Both the position numbers and the translations under genes were made by a program. 64,000 nucleotides of DNA from Nitrospirales bacterium. Lineage in GTDB: Bacteria > Nitrospirota > Nitrospiria > Nitrospirales > UBA8639. Positions within the stretch are counted from its first letter, which is position 1. Each line of letters starts with the position of its first letter. The stretch covers positions 1-64,000 of the forward strand of contig BQIU01000007.1 in assembly GCA_021603905.1 (NCBI GenBank), in the 5' to 3' direction. Positions 62,201 through 64,000 of the stretch are shown here, piece after piece. Under the pieces are notes generated by a model. The model saw only the letters and a list, made by a program, of their open reading frames with translations, searched no databases and was not told the origin of the DNA.

Positions 62201-64000
62201 TTCTCGAAATTGGTGCAGGTTGTGGGGCCATCTCACGGTATCTGGGTGAGATTGGATCCGATGTGTTTGCCATAGAAGGTAGCCCGCGTCGAGCTTCCAT
62301 TGCTGCCCTTCGTTGCCGTGATCTGAAAAACGTGACAGTCGTTGCCGAAGCGGTTCAGACACTTCAATGTATTCAAAAATTTGATGTGGTGACTCTCATT
62401 GGAGTTTTAGAATACGCGAGAAAGTTTTTCCCCGGTGAGGGAAAAGATCCTGTTGATGCCATGCTGAAATATGTCACAGGCTTTTTAAAGCCTGGGGGTA
62501 AATTGATTATTGCGATTGAAAATCAACTGGGCCTGAAATACTTTGCGGGATTTCTTGAAGATCACATGGGTGAACCCATGTTTGGGATTGAAGATCAGTA
62601 CGATTCTAGCAATGTGGTGACGTTTGGTCGGAAAGACCTTGGTGACCGAGTAGGTAGGGCTGGATTAACGAGGATGCAATGGTGGTACCCATTTCCGGAT
62701 TATAAGCTTCCTAGACTGATGATATCAGATCAGGGAGCATTGCCAGTGGACGACATGAATCTTTTTCCGCTTGTCCGCAATGCCTGTTCCAAAGACCTGC
62801 AACATCCTTCACGCGTCAGTTTTAACCAGGAAAGAGCGTGGCGGCCCGTTATGCGAAATGGTCTTCTCAAAGAAATGGCAAATTCCTTTGTCTTGCTTGC
62901 ATCTGATAGGGAAATTTCTGACATGTCAGACAGATCCCTTGCTATTCATTATGCCACGGACAGGAGACCTGAATTTGCTAAAAAAGTCGTGTTTAGTCGT
63001 ACCAAAAACGATGCGCCTATGACCTATCAAATTGCACTGTACCCTCAACTTCATAGTCGAAACTTGATGGTGAACCAGCGTCTTGAACATCAAGCCTTTG
63101 TTCAGGGTCAACTATGGCAAGACCGCCTAATCGATATTATGACCAGCCCTGCTTGCTCATTTGAACAAATCCAGCAATGGTTTCACGTATGGGTCGACGC
63201 ATTCTATTCTGCTGCAGGGTTAGTGGAAGCTCCCGATGTCATGTATAAAAAAATTTCAGGTAAGTACATTGACATGATCCCACAGAATTTATTTGTTGAT
63301 GGAAATGGAGCATATACGTTTATCGATCAAGAATGGGAATATGGGCAAGAAATTCAGGTTGGGTATGTGGTTTATCGAGCACTCATAACTTCTCTCGGTG
63401 AAATGAAAAACTTTTGCAAACATTCGGAGCAAAGGGATCGACAGCCATTACCTCTTATTCTTAAAGTTGCAGAAAGTGTCGGTTTTTCTTTTACGAACCA
63501 TGAATTGAAGAAGTGTATCGTATTTGAAAATACCTTACAGCAATATGTCCTGGGTAAGATCAATTCCCTAAACTATGAGACCCTGTCTCCTCATAAGGGC
63601 GGCAACAGTAATATTGAGGAATCCAAAGAAAGTTGCGAGAAGCAGAATACGAACTCACCTGTTTTTGATTGTTCGATTGTTATTCCTGTTTTCAATAAGG
63701 TAGAGCTTACCCAGCAATGTCTTATTCAATTGGCAAACGTGACGGATGGGGTCAGCTACGAAATCATTGTTGTGGATAATCACTCAAGTGATGGGACAAG
63801 AGAATTCTTAGAAACGCTCGATGGTGATGTGCAGATTATTCGAAATAGCGAGAATTTGGGCTTTGCCAAAGGTTGCAATCAGGGTGCACGTGCATCGAGA
63901 GGAAGGTATGTCGTGTTTTTGAATAATGACACCATTCCTCAACCCGGCTGGCTTCAAGCCCTGGTGAAGGAAGCGAGTGCACATTCGGACGTAGCGATTG
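59215..64000 (+). CDS. Giant multidomain glycosyltransferase/methyltransferase protein (partial, runs off the window)
   Basis: An uninterrupted frame from ATG 59215 (GAAGGA upstream) continues beyond position 64000, at least 1595 residues. Domains in order: about 1-380, GT-B glycosyltransferase resembling CgeB (FHGNIYGSRRAW, FYGGRVFEGMAAGCPVLSF). About 415-615, methyltransferase (IIDIGCGSGEKLQAL, VICSDVIEHLQRPD). About 625-830, GT-A transferase (AAIIHVYNEADILPEVIEHL) with metal motif HHDADE near 717. About 955-1150, second methyltransferase (VLEIGAGCGAISRYL at 996). About 1215-1450, an unassigned region with NLFVDGNGAYTFIDQEW that recalls kinase-fold phosphotransferases. From about 1484, a GT2 domain (SIVIPVFNKVELTQQCL, FLNNDT), cut by the window end. 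Likely a self-contained glycan-assembly factory; substrates are unknown. Confidence 0.82.
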   Translation, partial: MASRKSTALLIQLEFPTWKLARPWTYSANFAIQDALSQLEVECFTIPAIPGEQRSWLSHARSFCQNKQFDQVWLWLVHYHYDELFLDWISTLAPIRIGVLMESLHYGSEAYANSPGLIERPRIVSRQIQALTHVLTFDEQDAEDISASKSADAIWWPASVPRNCIVDTPAPLDGRKAVFHGNIYGSRRAWIDHPVLDRMLVPTKSSSESEFPCLFDELQQYARNILESGRIVSGQDLVQYISNLHSIRKGEFREWMRGLRASGPIINLPSYASFYGGRVFEGMAAGCPVLSFAIPNRPKTRTLFEDGKDILLFSQDDPSSLALQLDRLERDPVFSEKLMVHALQKIRKFHTVEWRVQQALAWVKNGKVPTYDESSEYGTLSDFPDASSTNSRSKDLRMSSDSPEGWSMSKCLPKGYIERVGHTQYLDTPGEFIYQPHVYELAGFLAERSGAKWIIDIGCGSGEKLQALPQEFRILGIDCSDSLNLAKERLPQGKFIDCDLENGLPQLSEEILRNAVVICSDVIEHLQRPDCLMQALAGLSKVSPFLLISTPDRDRARGWLDNGPPANQAHVMEWAATEFARFMKESGFGEGHFLGHTINTDFHLAKTTLLAVAGTQAIPPSSGQKTFRVAAIIHVYNEADILPEVIEHLYNEGIEVHIFDNWSDDDSWKVICSLKGLGKVTHAERFPEARINEYQWKRQLEKTETYAATLPVDWVMHHDADEIRMSPWRGVTLKNALAHIHWLGYSAVDHTVIDFRFLSHRNSSQAPYQTNLTHFEFGRRPGHFHQVKAWKNVGNIKLSNTGGHEAQFPDRRIYPIKFLIKHYPLRNLDQASKKVFQDRLPRVINEHHTLGWHSQYDQYSPKDMAGWLPKDLLSYHSVHFDTEYLVERISGIGLAEKKPEVMEETMSEVGAAILKNYTRDMTTNVWQRPEYTGIAYSDGDEIEKRLKNIITRASDVSVMSVELANHYTDWPSRYHLSNQRANLLRPFEEGLRGKQVLEIGAGCGAISRYLGEIGSDVFAIEGSPRRASIAALRCRDLKNVTVVAEAVQTLQCIQKFDVVTLIGVLEYARKFFPGEGKDPVDAMLKYVTGFLKPGGKLIIAIENQLGLKYFAGFLEDHMGEPMFGIEDQYDSSNVVTFGRKDLGDRVGRAGLTRMQWWYPFPDYKLPRLMISDQGALPVDDMNLFPLVRNACSKDLQHPSRVSFNQERAWRPVMRNGLLKEMANSFVLLASDREISDMSDRSLAIHYATDRRPEFAKKVVFSRTKNDAPMTYQIALYPQLHSRNLMVNQRLEHQAFVQGQLWQDRLIDIMTSPACSFEQIQQWFHVWVDAFYSAAGLVEAPDVMYKKISGKYIDMIPQNLFVDGNGAYTFIDQEWEYGQEIQVGYVVYRALITSLGEMKNFCKHSEQRDRQPLPLILKVAESVGFSFTNHELKKCIVFENTLQQYVLGKINSLNYETLSPHKGGNSNIEESKESCEKQNTNSPVFDCSIVIPVFNKVELTQQCLIQLANVTDGVSYEIIVVDNHSSDGTREFLETLDGDVQIIRNSENLGFAKGCNQGARASRGRYVVFLNNDTIPQPGWLQALVKEASAHSDVAI

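Noticed and set aside
1-64000. tRNA, rRNA, CRISPR arrays, transposases, integrases or attachment sites
   Set aside because: None could be recognised on reading the window, so the island shows no direct mark of a mobile element despite its accessory character.

Overview
The window reads as one long, almost entirely plus-strand stretch of a Gram-negative, flagellated bacterium. Evidence for a Gram-negative envelope is the presence of L-ring and P-ring genes (flgH, flgI), a flgA chaperone and an ADP/GDP-heptose type sugar pathway. Evidence for a non-gammaproteobacterial lineage is the fliW-csrA pair, a FlgJ without a muramidase domain and a moderately AT-rich base composition. The order flgF-G-A-H-I-J-M-N-K-L followed by regulators, fliW and csrA reminds me of Nitrospirota (Nitrospira-like) genomes, but taxonomy cannot be settled from this sequence alone.

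Region 1 (1-14945) is a chemotaxis and flagellum block: the start of a divergent gene, cheB, cheW, motA, motB, then the rod, ring, hook-junction and regulator genes. A strong sigma-54 promoter precedes flgF. Four sigma-28 (FliA) type promoters can be read before flgM, flgL, the diguanylate cyclase gene and fliW. This gives the expected hierarchy: sigma-54 for middle genes, sigma-28 for late genes, FlgM as anti-sigma factor, and FliW/CsrA as the post-transcriptional flagellin checkpoint.

Region 2 (15180-64000, continuing past the window) is a glycan-biosynthesis island of at least 49 kb that begins immediately after csrA. No flagellin gene is in the window. The island holds: an LhgO-like oxidase; three very large fused glycosyltransferase/methyltransferase proteins (17220, 22129, 59215); many extended SDR sugar epimerases/dehydratases; a GDP-heptose type set (GmhA-like isomerase, HddA kinase, HddC guanylyltransferase, plus a nucleotidyltransferase-kinase fusion in reversed domain order); two DegT-family enzymes, one with His in place of the PLP lysine (ColD-like 3-dehydratase); four radical-SAM proteins; and three different thiamine-diphosphate (ThDP) enzyme systems (split transketolase, E1 alpha/beta pair, acetolactate-synthase-like) next to a PanB-like hydroxymethyltransferase and a sugar C-methyltransferase-like protein.

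Together the island looks like a route to unusual, probably branched or higher-carbon and deoxygenated nucleotide sugars, with multidomain enzymes that assemble and methylate the glycan. Because it sits directly downstream of fliW-csrA, flagellin or flagellar-sheath glycosylation is a reasonable hypothesis; a general O-antigen or capsule locus is the main alternative. No tRNA, rRNA, CRISPR array, transposase or prophage gene was seen.
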